Positions 17,463 to 26,275 of a DNA stretch of 43,678 bases are shown in pieces. The notes under the pieces were generated by a model that saw only the letters and a program-made list of their open reading frames with translations, was not told the DNA's origin and searched no databases. Origin of the DNA: UBA11524 sp963617205 (lineage in GTDB: Bacteria; Bacillota; Clostridia; Christensenellales; Aristaeellaceae); the NCBI GenBank assembly GCA_963617205.1, contig CAVEOA010000019.1:1-43678 (forward strand). Reading direction: 5' to 3'. Position 1 is the stretch's first letter; each line of letters opens with the position of its first letter. The position numbers were made by a program, and so were the translations under genes.

Positions 17463-18413
17463 TTGGGCCTTCGCGATACGCTTAAAAGCTACTTTTTTCC
17501 CGGTGAGGACAAAAACTATGTGCCTGCCCATTCCGGTGCCTATCAATCCGAGGTGCCGCATCTGCTGAAGAAGTTCAAGTGGGTGCTGATTGTCCTGCTG
17601 ATTTGCTGCCAGATCTGGCCTTTTATCGAGCCCTACCTGCTGAAAACAGAAGAGGTTACGATTGCGTGTGATAACCTGCCTTCCGCCATCAGCCAGCTGA
17701 AAATCGTATATGTGTCCGACATTCATGACGGCTCGCAGCTCTTTTCGCAGGCGCGGCTGAACATGCTGATTAACCGTATCAACGCCTGTCAGGCAGATAT
17801 CGTGCTTCTCGGCGGCGATTATGCCTCCGACAAGCTGACGTCTGCCGCATTCTTTGAGGATTTGCCGCGCATTTCCAGCACGTACGGCGTATACGCGGTC
17901 GCCGGTGAAAATGACCGTCAGCCCATGGAACGCACGGATGAATCCGCCTCGCGCCTGCGCAACGCCATGTACCGGCAGGGCATCACGCTCCTGGAAAACG
18001 AAGTGGTCAGCCTCCGTATCGGCACGGGAACCATCTACATTGCCGGCATCGATGATGTCAGCACAAAGCTTGATGACGTGGAGGCCGTTGCCAAGAAGGT
18101 CAGCTCGAGTGATTTTGTAATCTTCATGGCGCACAATCCCAGCATCATCACGCAAGCACTTTCCGTCACCGACCAGAGCGGCAATTCCGGCTGGTTTGAC
18201 CTCGGTCTGTTCGGGCATACGCACGGCGGACAGATTCCCTTCATCGAAAACATCTTTAACTTCGACGGCATCCCTGCCCGATACGAAGGCGGCTGGCTGC
18301 TGGAAACGCGCGCGTGGCTGCTGATTTCCAACGGTGTCGGCACGACCGGCTTTCCTGCGCGATTGTTCTGCACGCCGCAAATTCACCTGATTACCGTGAC
18401 ACCCGGCACGTAA
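17463..18413 (+). CDS. YkuE-type membrane-anchored metallophosphoesterase
   Basis: 316 residues from TTG 17463, supported by AGGAGG eight bases upstream. A membrane segment at about 40-58 (WVLIVLLICCQIWPFIEPYL) anchors the enzyme. The calcineurin-like motifs follow: VSDIHDGS (D-x-H, about 89), LLGGDY (GD), AGENDR, FMAHNP and GLFGHTHGGQI. The third motif, usually GNHD, reads GEND, so the usual metal-bridging Asn and catalytic His positions are Glu and Asn. All other metal ligands are present. Known relatives act on phospholipids or UDP-sugars at the membrane. Activity is plausible but altered chemistry cannot be excluded. Confidence 0.85.
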   Translation: MGLRDTLKSYFFPGEDKNYVPAHSGAYQSEVPHLLKKFKWVLIVLLICCQIWPFIEPYLLKTEEVTIACDNLPSAISQLKIVYVSDIHDGSQLFSQARLNMLINRINACQADIVLLGGDYASDKLTSAAFFEDLPRISSTYGVYAVAGENDRQPMERTDESASRLRNAMYRQGITLLENEVVSLRIGTGTIYIAGIDDVSTKLDDVEAVAKKVSSSDFVIFMAHNPSIITQALSVTDQSGNSGWFDLGLFGHTHGGQIPFIENIFNFDGIPARYEGGWLLETRAWLLISNGVGTTGFPARLFCTPQIHLITVTPGT

Positions 18414-18417
18414 TCTC

Positions 18418-18446
18418 TTGCGTTTCCTCGAAATTCATGATACAAT
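18418..18446 (+). promoter_or_regulatory. probable promoter of the small secreted-protein gene
   Basis: TTGCGT (18418-18423), 17 bases, TACAAT (18441-18446), starting a few bases after the phosphoesterase stop codon and about 90 bases before the next ATG. Confidence 0.6.
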
Positions 18447-18535
18447 CAAAATAAAGAAAGATGGTTCGCTGCGTTTCTTGCAGCGCCGCGTTCCAAAATC
18501 AGGCGTTCTCGCCGGAAATGAGGTTGATTGTCCCT

Positions 18536-19114
18536 ATGAAGAAGCTGATTTCGTCCGTTCTCTCCCTCCTGCTGACCATGACGCTCCTGTTCTCCGTCGC
18601 TGTTGCGGAAACGACCGATGACAACGCCTCCTATCAGGCCATCTACAACATGATTCTCGAAGAGATGGACGGCGCTGAGCTTACGTATGAGCGCTATGAT
18701 GACTACTACTCTCTCTATCTCGGCTATACGCTGAGCGACGCCAATTACGGCGATGCAACGTTGCTCATCTCCGCCTATTCCGACGCCTTCACCATCACCA
18801 CCAACTTTACGACCGCCATCAAAAGCGAGAATTTCGGCGAGGTGCTTTCATTCGTCAATCTGCTCAACAGCGACTTCTATGTCGGCAAGCTCCTGCTGGA
18901 CAAGATTGACGACGACTGGTTCCTGACGTACGAGGTTTTCGTCTCCGTTGATCCGGACAATATCGATGACTGGGATCGCAACAATCTCCTGGGCTATGCC
19001 GACCTGTCGCTGGACATTCTCTGCGAACTGAGCGAATATGTCGCCCAGATCGAAGCCGGCGAAACAGGCGCGAATGTCTACGCCATGTACCTTGCTGATT
19101 ACATGAGCGAGTAA
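18536..19114 (+). CDS. small secreted protein of unknown function, possibly YbjN-like
   Basis: 192 residues from ATG 18536, chosen because a clean signal peptide starts there (MKKLISSVLSLLLTMTLLFSVAVA, cut near residue 24); the longer open frame upstream lacks one. The mature part is acidic, rich in tyrosine and aspartate, with no cysteine pair that would suggest a disulfide. Its alternating strand pattern (YYSLYLGYTLSDANYGDATLLISAYSD ... FSAIK-type helix) recalls YbjN/type III chaperone-like folds, but that is a weak impression. It has its own promoter and a strong terminator, so it is expressed independently. I assign no function. Confidence 0.7.
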   Translation: MKKLISSVLSLLLTMTLLFSVAVAETTDDNASYQAIYNMILEEMDGAELTYERYDDYYSLYLGYTLSDANYGDATLLISAYSDAFTITTNFTTAIKSENFGEVLSFVNLLNSDFYVGKLLLDKIDDDWFLTYEVFVSVDPDNIDDWDRNNLLGYADLSLDILCELSEYVAQIEAGETGANVYAMYLADYMSE

Positions 19115-19129
19115 GCCGCAATAAAACAG

Positions 19130-19167
19130 AAACTGTCTCCCTCATGTCGGGGAGACAGTTTTTTTAT
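19130..19167. terminator. bidirectional terminator overlapping the 3' end of sdaAA
   Basis: A 12-bp stem AAACTGTCTCCC (19130-19141) pairs with 19150-19161 around eight bases and is followed by a T run. The sdaAA stop codon (19142-19144) lies in the loop and its last codons form one arm. Confidence 0.85.
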
Positions 19168-20017
19168 GCAGTTTCCGGCAGACGCTTTCGCACGATGCGC
19201 AGCCGCCCTCGCCGGTTTCCCGAAGGGATGTCGGGATCGTATCGCCAACGTCTTTCATGGCAATAATCATTTCGTCCGGGTCAATGGGGCAGCGAATACC
19301 GCTGAGCGCCATGTCCGCCGCGGTAAATGCCACGCCGGATGAGCCCACGTTGCGGTACACGCAGGGCACCTCCACCAGTCCGCCGACCGGGTCGCAGACA
19401 AGGCCGAGCAGGTTCATCAGTGCGAATGCCGCCGCGTCCGCGGATTCCTGCGCCGTACCACCCTCTAAATACACGAGCGCCGCCGCGGTCATTGCCGCTG
19501 CCGAGCCGCATTCCGCCTGACAGCCGCCTTCCGCGCCGGAGATACTCGCCTGCGTTGCAATTGCCTGCCCGACCGCTCCGGCAACGAACAGCGCCTTGAC
19601 CGCTTCATCCTCCGAAACGCCCTTTTCCTCCATCATTGCAAGCACCGCACCCGGCAAGATGCCGCACGCGCCGGCAGTCGGTGCCGCAACGATTTTGCCC
19701 ATGCAGCCATTGCATTCCGCTGTTGCCAGCGCGTACGTTTCCGCCTTGCCAAGCAGGCTGCCCGCAAGGCACCTGCCGTTCAGCAGCCGCTTCTGCAGCA
19801 GCGCCGCCTGACCGCCTGTCAGCCCCGTCACGCTGCGCAGGCGCTCATCCAGTCCCTGCTTTACAGCCTCCTGCATGACGTGCAGCGTTGCGCGCATCCT
19901 GCCCGTAACTGCATCACGGCTCATGCCGGATTCCTCTGCCTGCTTTTCGATCGCAGCCACTGCCAGCGAACCATGCTTTTCTGCCAATGTCACCCATTCC
20001 CGAAGCGTATAGTCCAT
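19142..20017 (-). CDS. sdaAA: L-serine dehydratase, iron-sulfur dependent, alpha subunit
   Basis: 291 residues. It is the catalytic subunit of the two-part anaerobic type serine dehydratase that converts L-serine to pyruvate and ammonia using a [4Fe-4S] cluster. Family blocks: KIVAAPTAGACGILPG, GGCQAECGSAAAM and CDPVGGLVEVPC with the cluster cysteines, and VGDTIPTSLRETGEGG near the end. It is somewhat shorter than fused SdaA enzymes because the beta domain is a separate gene. The ATG shares one base with the sdaAB stop (TGATG), so the subunits are coupled. It is the last gene of the phoH operon or of a shorter sda unit. Confidence 0.95.
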   Translation of the reverse strand: MDYTLREWVTLAEKHGSLAVAAIEKQAEESGMSRDAVTGRMRATLHVMQEAVKQGLDERLRSVTGLTGGQAALLQKRLLNGRCLAGSLLGKAETYALATAECNGCMGKIVAAPTAGACGILPGAVLAMMEEKGVSEDEAVKALFVAGAVGQAIATQASISGAEGGCQAECGSAAAMTAAALVYLEGGTAQESADAAAFALMNLLGLVCDPVGGLVEVPCVYRNVGSSGVAFTAADMALSGIRCPIDPDEMIIAMKDVGDTIPTSLRETGEGGCASCESVCRKLHKKTVSPT

Positions 20018-20682
20018 CAGTCATCCCTCCTCTTCAGGAATGTGCAGTTTTCCACCTGCGGCAGCACTCGAATCGTCTCGATATCCGCCTGCGACGGGAT
20101 GCCGTCGAGCTCAAGCACCATCACCGCATCCGCACCGGCCTTGCGGCGGTAGACCTGCATGTCCGCGATGTTCAACCGATGCCGCGCAAAAACGCCCGTC
20201 ACGGCAGCAATCACGCCCGGCGTATCCTGATGGCGGATAATCACCGTATTCTCCTTGCCGGTAAAGTTGACGTTCAGCCCGTTGATGCGGTGAATCTCGA
20301 TGTTGCCGCCGCCGACAGACGCACCCTCGAGCATCAGCTCCTTGCCGCTTTCGCCGATGATGTGCAGGCGAACCGTGTTGGGATGTGCGCCGCGCAGATG
20401 CACCTGCGAGAACGTCACCGTCATGCCGCTTTTTTCGGCAATCTCCAGCGAATCGCGCAGCCGTACGTCATCAACATGCATGCCGAGGAGTCCTCCGACG
20501 ATTGCGCGGTCGGTGCCGTGCCCGTGGTACGTCTTCGCAAACGAACCGTGCAGCGCGACCTCCGCCTTCACAACGCGTTCGCCGAGCAGATAGTATGCCG
20601 TCAGCCCGATTCGCGCCGCGCCCGCCGTATGCGAGCTGCTCGGACCAATCATGACCGGTCCGATTAAATCAAACAAATCCAT
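20017..20682 (-). CDS. sdaAB: L-serine dehydratase, iron-sulfur dependent, beta subunit
   Basis: 221 residues. The N-terminal part begins LFDLIGPVMIGPSSSHTAGAARIG, the signature of the beta domain. The C-terminal 75 residues (NTVIIRHQDTPGVIAAVTGV ... DAVMVLELDG) are an ACT domain, which in this family senses or supports serine binding. It pairs with SdaAA, whose start codon overlaps its stop. It starts 41 bases after glmM and could belong to the same transcript; I see no separate promoter in that short gap. Confidence 0.95.
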   Translation of the reverse strand: MDLFDLIGPVMIGPSSSHTAGAARIGLTAYYLLGERVVKAEVALHGSFAKTYHGHGTDRAIVGGLLGMHVDDVRLRDSLEIAEKSGMTVTFSQVHLRGAHPNTVRLHIIGESGKELMLEGASVGGGNIEIHRINGLNVNFTGKENTVIIRHQDTPGVIAAVTGVFARHRLNIADMQVYRRKAGADAVMVLELDGIPSQADIETIRVLPQVENCTFLKRRDD

Positions 20683-20723
20683 GCAGTCAACGCCTTCCTG
20701 AAGAAAGATGATTGCTCTGCTGA

Positions 20724-22109
20724 TTATGCTTCCCAGCCCTGATTGCGGATTGTCTGCGCAATCGCTTCACACGTCTGCGCACATTTCTGCGCATCTTCCG
20801 CCTCGACCATCACGCGCACAAGCGGCTCCGTACCGCTTTCACGCACCAGCACGCGACCGGTATCGCCAAGCTGCGCTTCGGCATCCTTGATGGCTTGCTT
20901 CACCTTCTCGTCCGCCTGCGCCGCCTTCTTGTCCTTCACGCGGACGTTAATCAGCTTCTGCGGATAAACGAAGAAGTCTTCCGTCAGCTGATGCAGCGTC
21001 TTTTCGGTCGCGCACATAACCTCCATCACCTTCAGGCTCGTCAGGATGCCATCGCCGGTGGAGGCGTACTTGCTGAAGATGATATGACCGGACTGCTCGC
21101 CGCCGAGCCTGCAGCCGTTTTTCGTCATGTATTCATAGACGTACTTGTCGCCGACCGCCGTCTTTGCGGACTGAATACCCAGCTTCTCCAGCGCCTTGAA
21201 CAGACCCATATTGCTCATCACCGTCGCAACGACCGTGTTGCTGAGCAGCTCGCCGTTTTGCTTCATGTGCTTGCCGCAGAGATAGAGGATGTGGTCGCCC
21301 GTGACCTCCGCACCTGTTTCATCCACGCACAGGCAGCGGTCTGCATCGCCGTCAAATGCAAAGCCGACATCGCAGTGATTCTCAACCACAAACTTCTGCA
21401 ATCCACCGATGTGCGTTGAACCGGCATCGCGGTTGATGTTCAAGCCGTTCGGCTCGGCGTTGATGACCATGGTCGTTGCACCCAGCGCGTCAAAGACGGA
21501 CTTGGCAATGTTCCAGCTGGCACCATTGGCGCAGTCCAGCGCAATTTTATACCCCTTGAAGGAATACAGACCAAGTGAAATCAGATAACCGACATAGCGA
21601 TTGCGGCCGGATACGTAGTCCACTGAACGCCCGATTTGATCCTGATAGGCGAACGGAATCTCATTCCAGTGCTGTCCGAAGCATTCCAACTCGCCATCCA
21701 GATAGGCTTCGACCAGCGCAATCGTTTCCTCATCCATCTTTTCGCCCTGACCGTTGATGAGCTTGATGCCGTTGTCGTAATACGGATTATGGCTGGCGGA
21801 AATCATGATGCCACAGTCAAAGCCATCCAGACGCGCCACATATGCCACGGACGGCGTCGTTGTGACATGCAGCAGATATGCATCCGCGCCGGACGCCGTC
21901 AGTCCGCCGACGAGCGAATACTCAAACATGTAGCTGGAACGGCGAGTGTCCTTGCCGATGACGATGCGCGGACGGCTGTCATCGCCGCTGCGCCGCTTGC
22001 ATTCGCCGTAATACCAGCCCAGAAAGCGCCCGACACGGTATGCATGGTCTGCCGTCAGTTCCTTATTTGCTTCTCCGCGGAAGCCGTCTGTTCCGAAATA
22101 CTTACCCAT
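20724..22109 (-). CDS. glmM: phosphoglucosamine mutase
   Basis: 461 residues. It converts glucosamine 6-phosphate to glucosamine 1-phosphate for peptidoglycan precursor synthesis. Diagnostic elements: GKYFGTDGFRGEANKELT at the N-terminus, the phosphoserine loop ISASHNPYYDNGIK (about residue 102), the metal loop DGDADR, the sugar loop GGEQSGHIIF and the phosphate loop RESGTEPLVRVMVE. GlmM usually has GTDGVRG; Phe replaces Val here, and other hexose-phosphate mutases share the fold, but the YYDNGIKLI and C-terminal motifs favour GlmM. It begins 19 bases after era. Confidence 0.9.
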   Translation of the reverse strand: MGKYFGTDGFRGEANKELTADHAYRVGRFLGWYYGECKRRSGDDSRPRIVIGKDTRRSSYMFEYSLVGGLTASGADAYLLHVTTTPSVAYVARLDGFDCGIMISASHNPYYDNGIKLINGQGEKMDEETIALVEAYLDGELECFGQHWNEIPFAYQDQIGRSVDYVSGRNRYVGYLISLGLYSFKGYKIALDCANGASWNIAKSVFDALGATTMVINAEPNGLNINRDAGSTHIGGLQKFVVENHCDVGFAFDGDADRCLCVDETGAEVTGDHILYLCGKHMKQNGELLSNTVVATVMSNMGLFKALEKLGIQSAKTAVGDKYVYEYMTKNGCRLGGEQSGHIIFSKYASTGDGILTSLKVMEVMCATEKTLHQLTEDFFVYPQKLINVRVKDKKAAQADEKVKQAIKDAEAQLGDTGRVLVRESGTEPLVRVMVEAEDAQKCAQTCEAIAQTIRNQGWEA

Positions 22110-22128
22110 TGGTGATATTCCGCCTTTC

Positions 22129-23025
22129 TTACTTCACATCATAGCCGAGCGTGCGCAGGTCGGACGTGCGATTACGCCAGTCCGGGCGTACCTTCACCCA
22201 CAGCTTCAGGTTCACGTGCAGACCCAGCAGCTTTTCGATATCCGCACGCGCCTCCGTGCCGATTGTCTGAAGCATCGCGCCGTGCTTGCCGATGATGATG
22301 CCCTTGTGTGCATCGCGCTCGCAGTAAATCGTCGCGTTGATTTCCATGAAGTTGTCGTTTTTCTTCTCCATGCCCATCATTTCCACGCCGATGCCGTGCG
22401 GCACCTCGTCGCGCAGGTGGCAAAGCGCCTTTTCGCGGATGAGCTCGGCGCAAATCAGCCGTTCGGGCTGATCCGTCATCATGTCATCCGGGAAATACTT
22501 CGGTCCCTGCGGCAGCGTCGAGGACAGCTGCTTCGTCAGATCATCAAGACCATCGCCGGTTTTCGCGCTGATGGGGATGATGGCATCATAGCCGCAGTCC
22601 GCAAACGATGCAATCAGCGAAAGCAGCTTATCAGGCGTCAGCAGGTCAATCTTGTTCAGCGCGAGCACCTTCGGCACCTTCCGTCCACCCATATCGCGGA
22701 CGATGGCGCGATCCTGCTCGCCGACCTGCGTCGCGTCCACCAGCACCAGCATGCCGTCCATGCCGTCCATGGCATCCTTCACGGACTGCATCATGCTTTC
22801 GCCGAGCTTCGTCCGCGGCGTGTGAATGCCGGGCGTGTCAAGAAAGACAATCTGCCAGTCCGGACGCGTCATCACGCCCATGATGCGGTTTCTTGTCGTC
22901 TGCGGACGGCTGGACACGATGGCTATTTTTTCGCCGACCATCGCGTTCATCAGCGTCGATTTGCCAACATTCGGGCGTCCGACAATGGTCACGAAGCCCG
23001 AGCGAAATGCGTTTTCATCAGTCAT
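22129..23025 (-). CDS. era: GTPase Era, 16S rRNA assembly factor
   Basis: 298 residues from ATG 23025. G1 GRPNVGKST, G2 region with RPQTTRNRIMGV, G3 DTPG, G4 NKID and G5 SAK are all present, followed by a C-terminal KH domain with GIIIGKHGAMLQTIGTEAR. Era binds the 3' end of 16S rRNA and controls late 30S assembly. AAAGGAG lies 12 bases upstream of the ATG, longer than ideal, but no better start exists in frame before the GTPase core. It starts 17 bases after the ybeY-cdd fusion gene, keeping the Firmicutes order. Confidence 0.96.
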   Translation of the reverse strand: MTDENAFRSGFVTIVGRPNVGKSTLMNAMVGEKIAIVSSRPQTTRNRIMGVMTRPDWQIVFLDTPGIHTPRTKLGESMMQSVKDAMDGMDGMLVLVDATQVGEQDRAIVRDMGGRKVPKVLALNKIDLLTPDKLLSLIASFADCGYDAIIPISAKTGDGLDDLTKQLSSTLPQGPKYFPDDMMTDQPERLICAELIREKALCHLRDEVPHGIGVEMMGMEKKNDNFMEINATIYCERDAHKGIIIGKHGAMLQTIGTEARADIEKLLGLHVNLKLWVKVRPDWRNRTSDLRTLGYDVK

Positions 23026-23042
23026 GATTTCTGTATGCTCCT

Positions 23043-23936
23043 TTATTGCATCTGCGAAAGACCAAAGCCCTTCGGCAGCAGATCCGCCAACATTGCCTGC
23101 TCCGTTCCGCCGTCCCATGTGACGAGCACGCGGAGCTCCGGCGCAAATTCATTCAGCACCTGCCGGCATGCACCGCACGGCCACGGCGCGGCTCCCTTTG
23201 CGGCAATGGCGATTGCGGTGAACTCCCGTGTGCCCTCGCTGACAGCCTTTGCAAGCGCTGTCCGTTCCGCGCAGATCGTCATGCCGAAGGACGCGTTCTC
23301 GATGTTGCAGCCCTGAAAAACACGTCCATCCGCGCAGAGCAGCGCTGCGCCCACCGCATAGTGCGAATAGGGAGAATAGCTCCGCGTCATCGCCTGACGC
23401 GCCATGGTCAGCAGCGTTTCGTCCGTCACGGACTGCGCATCGCTGTCCCGCGAAAGCCCGATGGCAGACAGGATTTTCTCCTCCATCGCACGCATCTTCT
23501 TCTGGTCGTCCGGCTCGATGTGATCATAGCCCATCAGATGGCACAGCCCATGCACCAGCAGGAACGCCGCCTCACGTTCCGGCGAATGACCGTATTCCGC
23601 CGCCTGCGCAAGCATATGCGGTACGGAAATAATCAGGTCGCCCAGCATGCAGGCATCCGCTTCGTCATCCAGCTCGCGCTCAATCAGGCTGTCGCATGCG
23701 CCTGCCGTCTTGCCTGCCGGATAATTGATCGTCGGGAAGGACAGGACGTCCGTCGCACGGTCAATCTGCCGGTACTCGCGGTTGATTTCGCGAATCGCTT
23801 CGTCATCGCACAGCCGTACACACACGGCGCATGTGCGCGTAATTCCTTCTGTCCATTCGGCGCAGTCGGCTGCTGTCTGCATCAGCGTCAGGTAACGCGG
23901 CTCAATCTCCGCGTCAAGCTGCCAGATCAGCTTCAT
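23043..23936 (-). CDS. YbeY endoribonuclease fused to cytidine deaminase
   Basis: 297 residues in one uninterrupted frame. Residues 1-160 are YbeY: REINREYRQIDRATDVLSFP and the zinc motif HGLCHLMGYDH. YbeY takes part in 16S rRNA 3' end maturation and ribosome quality control. Residues about 168-297 are a tetrameric-type cytidine deaminase: YSPYSHYAVGAALL, NIENASFGMTICAERTAL (C-A-E) and PCGACRQVLNEF supply the three zinc cysteines and the catalytic Glu. In Bacillus these are neighbouring genes, ybeY - dgkA - cdd - era; here dgkA is absent and the flanking two are joined. Both active sites look intact. The start overlaps the pgpH-like stop by four bases. Confidence 0.93.
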   Translation of the reverse strand: MKLIWQLDAEIEPRYLTLMQTAADCAEWTEGITRTCAVCVRLCDDEAIREINREYRQIDRATDVLSFPTINYPAGKTAGACDSLIERELDDEADACMLGDLIISVPHMLAQAAEYGHSPEREAAFLLVHGLCHLMGYDHIEPDDQKKMRAMEEKILSAIGLSRDSDAQSVTDETLLTMARQAMTRSYSPYSHYAVGAALLCADGRVFQGCNIENASFGMTICAERTALAKAVSEGTREFTAIAIAAKGAAPWPCGACRQVLNEFAPELRVLVTWDGGTEQAMLADLLPKGFGLSQMQ

Positions 23937-26242
23937 TCCTTTTCCTCGCTTTCCTGTGTTTCAGGCTTATCCGCCGTTTCAGCGGGCGCAGCCTCGTGAG
24001 CATCAGGCGCAGTTGGCTGCTTTTCCTGCTTGAGCTGCTTTGTTTCCTTCTCCGCTTCCTTTTCCGCCTGCACAAGCGGCCTCGACGGCACATTCACCGT
24101 CGGATACTCGATGCGCTCATGGAACACGCCGTTGAGCACCTTGCAGAATGCTTCACAAATGGCATCGATGTCGCGCAGCGTCAGCGGCGAATTGCTCAGC
24201 TGTCCATCCTCGAGCTTGCCGCGGACAAGGCGCTCGATGAACTGCTCAATCGCCTTAGGCGTCGGGTCCGGAATGGAGCGGACAGCCGCCTCCACCGTAT
24301 CTGCCAGCATGATGACGGCGCTTTCCTTCGTTGTCGGGCGTTGACCGTCATAGCGGAAGTCGGAAATGTCAACCGGCTTGCCATCCGCCATCTGCAGCGC
24401 CTTGTGATAGAAGAACATCACGGGCGTATCGCCGTGGTGCTCCATGATAATCGTCTGGATTTCGCGCGGCAGATGATATTTCTGCGCCAGCAAAAGTCCG
24501 TCATGCGTATGCGCCGTCACGATGGCGGCGGACACATACGGATCGGTTCTGTCATGCGGATTTTCGCCCATTTGATTTTCCTTGAAATACAGCGGACGCT
24601 TGAGCTTGCCGATGTCATGGAAATACGCGCCCGTACGTGCCAGCAGCGGATTCGCGCCGATTTTTTCCGCCGCCGCCTCCGCCAGATTCGCGACAATAAT
24701 CGCATGATGATACGTGCCGGGCGCCTCAAGCAGCAGCCTTCTCAGCAGCGGCTGATTCGGGTTCGCCAGTTCGAGCAGTTTGCTGGGCGTTGCCAGATTG
24801 AACGCCGCCTCAAACACCGGCTGGAAGCCCACGGCAATCAGACCGCTGAGGATACCGCCGGCGACAGACCAGACCGCGTTATCCACCGCGCTGGACAAAT
24901 CGCTGGAGGTCATCAATCCGACAGACAGAATGACAATCATGTTCACAACTGCCGCAATCACGCCGGCAATCACCATGCGCACGCGCTGCGGCTTGTCCTT
25001 GAGGAAGCGCACCACGACCACGCCGGACACGATGCCGCTCATCATCAGGTGCACCATCTCGGATGAATACGTATTGGAGCTGCCTGCGCTTAAGCCGGAC
25101 ACAAGCAGCGCCATCGTGAATGCCGCCGCCAGTCCAACGCGGGAATTAAGCAGCGTCGTCAGCAGCATCGCCGCCAGCACGACCGGTGCCAGATACACAT
25201 TAAACAGCTTCACCGCAATGACGCATAGGCCTTCGCACAGCACCAGCACGACCATAATCACGCTGGACTTGCATACGTCGGACAGCACCTCGCGCGAAAG
25301 AATCAGCAGCAGCAGGCACATGACCGTCATCGCCAGCAGGACGACCAGCAACGCACCGAGATAGATATCCCAGTCGACCTGCGCCGTATCCAGCAGACCA
25401 AGCGCTTCAAGCATCGCCACCTGATTCGCCTGCGCCACCTCACCCTCGCGGATGATGTTCTGCCCCTGCAGATACACGACCGGCTCAACCTGCGCGGCTG
25501 CCTCCTCCTGCGCCTGCGCCGTCAGCTCCTGGTCAATGACCATGTTCGGGCGAATGCAGTGGTTCAGCACGACCGGCACGATATTCTGCATCAGCGACGT
25601 TTCGACGCGATAACCCGCAATCTGCCGGATGGTAGAGATGGACTGGCTGACCTGTCCTTCGCGGATGGTCGTATTCAGAGCGCTTTCCACCGCAAGGCGG
25701 ACCGTCGAAACCATCGTGTCGAAATTTTCCGTGCTTGCGCGCAAAAGGACGGTTGCCTGATAGCGCGTCAGCGTCACCAGCGTGACCTGAGCCAGCGCAT
25801 AATCCACTTCTTCCGTTGTGAAGGTCGTCAGATTTGTCGCGGTCGCCGCTTCTTCGGATGATTCGCTGCGCAGCGTCAGCCCGTACTGCTGCACAACGCG
25901 CAGCTCGCGGAACGTCGCATCCAAATCGCTGAGCACCTCTTCGGTCGCGCCCTCCTGAAAGTGATAGGTGGGTTCAACCTTTGCGGCAGCCTCCTTGCGC
26001 CGTGCCTCCGTCGTTACGGTATCCTCGACATCCTTCGTCGCCGTGATGGTCTGATGCGAAATGCTGCCGACAGACAGGCTGTAGCGCTGCGGCGCGCAGG
26101 AAGCCCAGAACATCGCCAGCAGCAGGAGCGTTCCCACTGCATAAATCAGCGCGCACTTTGCACTTGTGCTCTGCAGCCACATGGCAAAGCTGCGCAGAAC
26201 CGGCTTGCGCTGTTTTCTGCCATCGCCTTTCACCTTGCGCAT
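23933..26242 (-). CDS. 7TM-HD family membrane phosphohydrolase (PgpH/YqfF-like)
   Basis: 769 residues. After one N-terminal membrane segment (about 22-45, CALIYAVGTLLLLAMFW) comes a large extracytoplasmic 7TMR-HDED domain (to about 290), a seven-helix membrane core (about 300-500) and a cytoplasmic HD domain (about 520-720). HD residues are visible in GTYHHAIIVANLAE, AYFHDIGKLKRP, VTAHTHDG and MEHHGD. Listeria PgpH of this family hydrolyses the second messenger c-di-AMP; that role is probable but not proven here. The C-terminal tail is a charged, low-complexity Glu/Lys/Gln region. AGGAGGAG precedes the ATG at 26242, and phoH is 33 bases upstream. Confidence 0.92.
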   Translation of the reverse strand: MRKVKGDGRKQRKPVLRSFAMWLQSTSAKCALIYAVGTLLLLAMFWASCAPQRYSLSVGSISHQTITATKDVEDTVTTEARRKEAAAKVEPTYHFQEGATEEVLSDLDATFRELRVVQQYGLTLRSESSEEAATATNLTTFTTEEVDYALAQVTLVTLTRYQATVLLRASTENFDTMVSTVRLAVESALNTTIREGQVSQSISTIRQIAGYRVETSLMQNIVPVVLNHCIRPNMVIDQELTAQAQEEAAAQVEPVVYLQGQNIIREGEVAQANQVAMLEALGLLDTAQVDWDIYLGALLVVLLAMTVMCLLLLILSREVLSDVCKSSVIMVVLVLCEGLCVIAVKLFNVYLAPVVLAAMLLTTLLNSRVGLAAAFTMALLVSGLSAGSSNTYSSEMVHLMMSGIVSGVVVVRFLKDKPQRVRMVIAGVIAAVVNMIVILSVGLMTSSDLSSAVDNAVWSVAGGILSGLIAVGFQPVFEAAFNLATPSKLLELANPNQPLLRRLLLEAPGTYHHAIIVANLAEAAAEKIGANPLLARTGAYFHDIGKLKRPLYFKENQMGENPHDRTDPYVSAAIVTAHTHDGLLLAQKYHLPREIQTIIMEHHGDTPVMFFYHKALQMADGKPVDISDFRYDGQRPTTKESAVIMLADTVEAAVRSIPDPTPKAIEQFIERLVRGKLEDGQLSNSPLTLRDIDAICEAFCKVLNGVFHERIEYPTVNVPSRPLVQAEKEAEKETKQLKQEKQPTAPDAHEAAPAETADKPETQESEEKE

Positions 26243-26275
26243 AAAATTCTCTCCTCCTGAAGCAGAAACGGAGAA

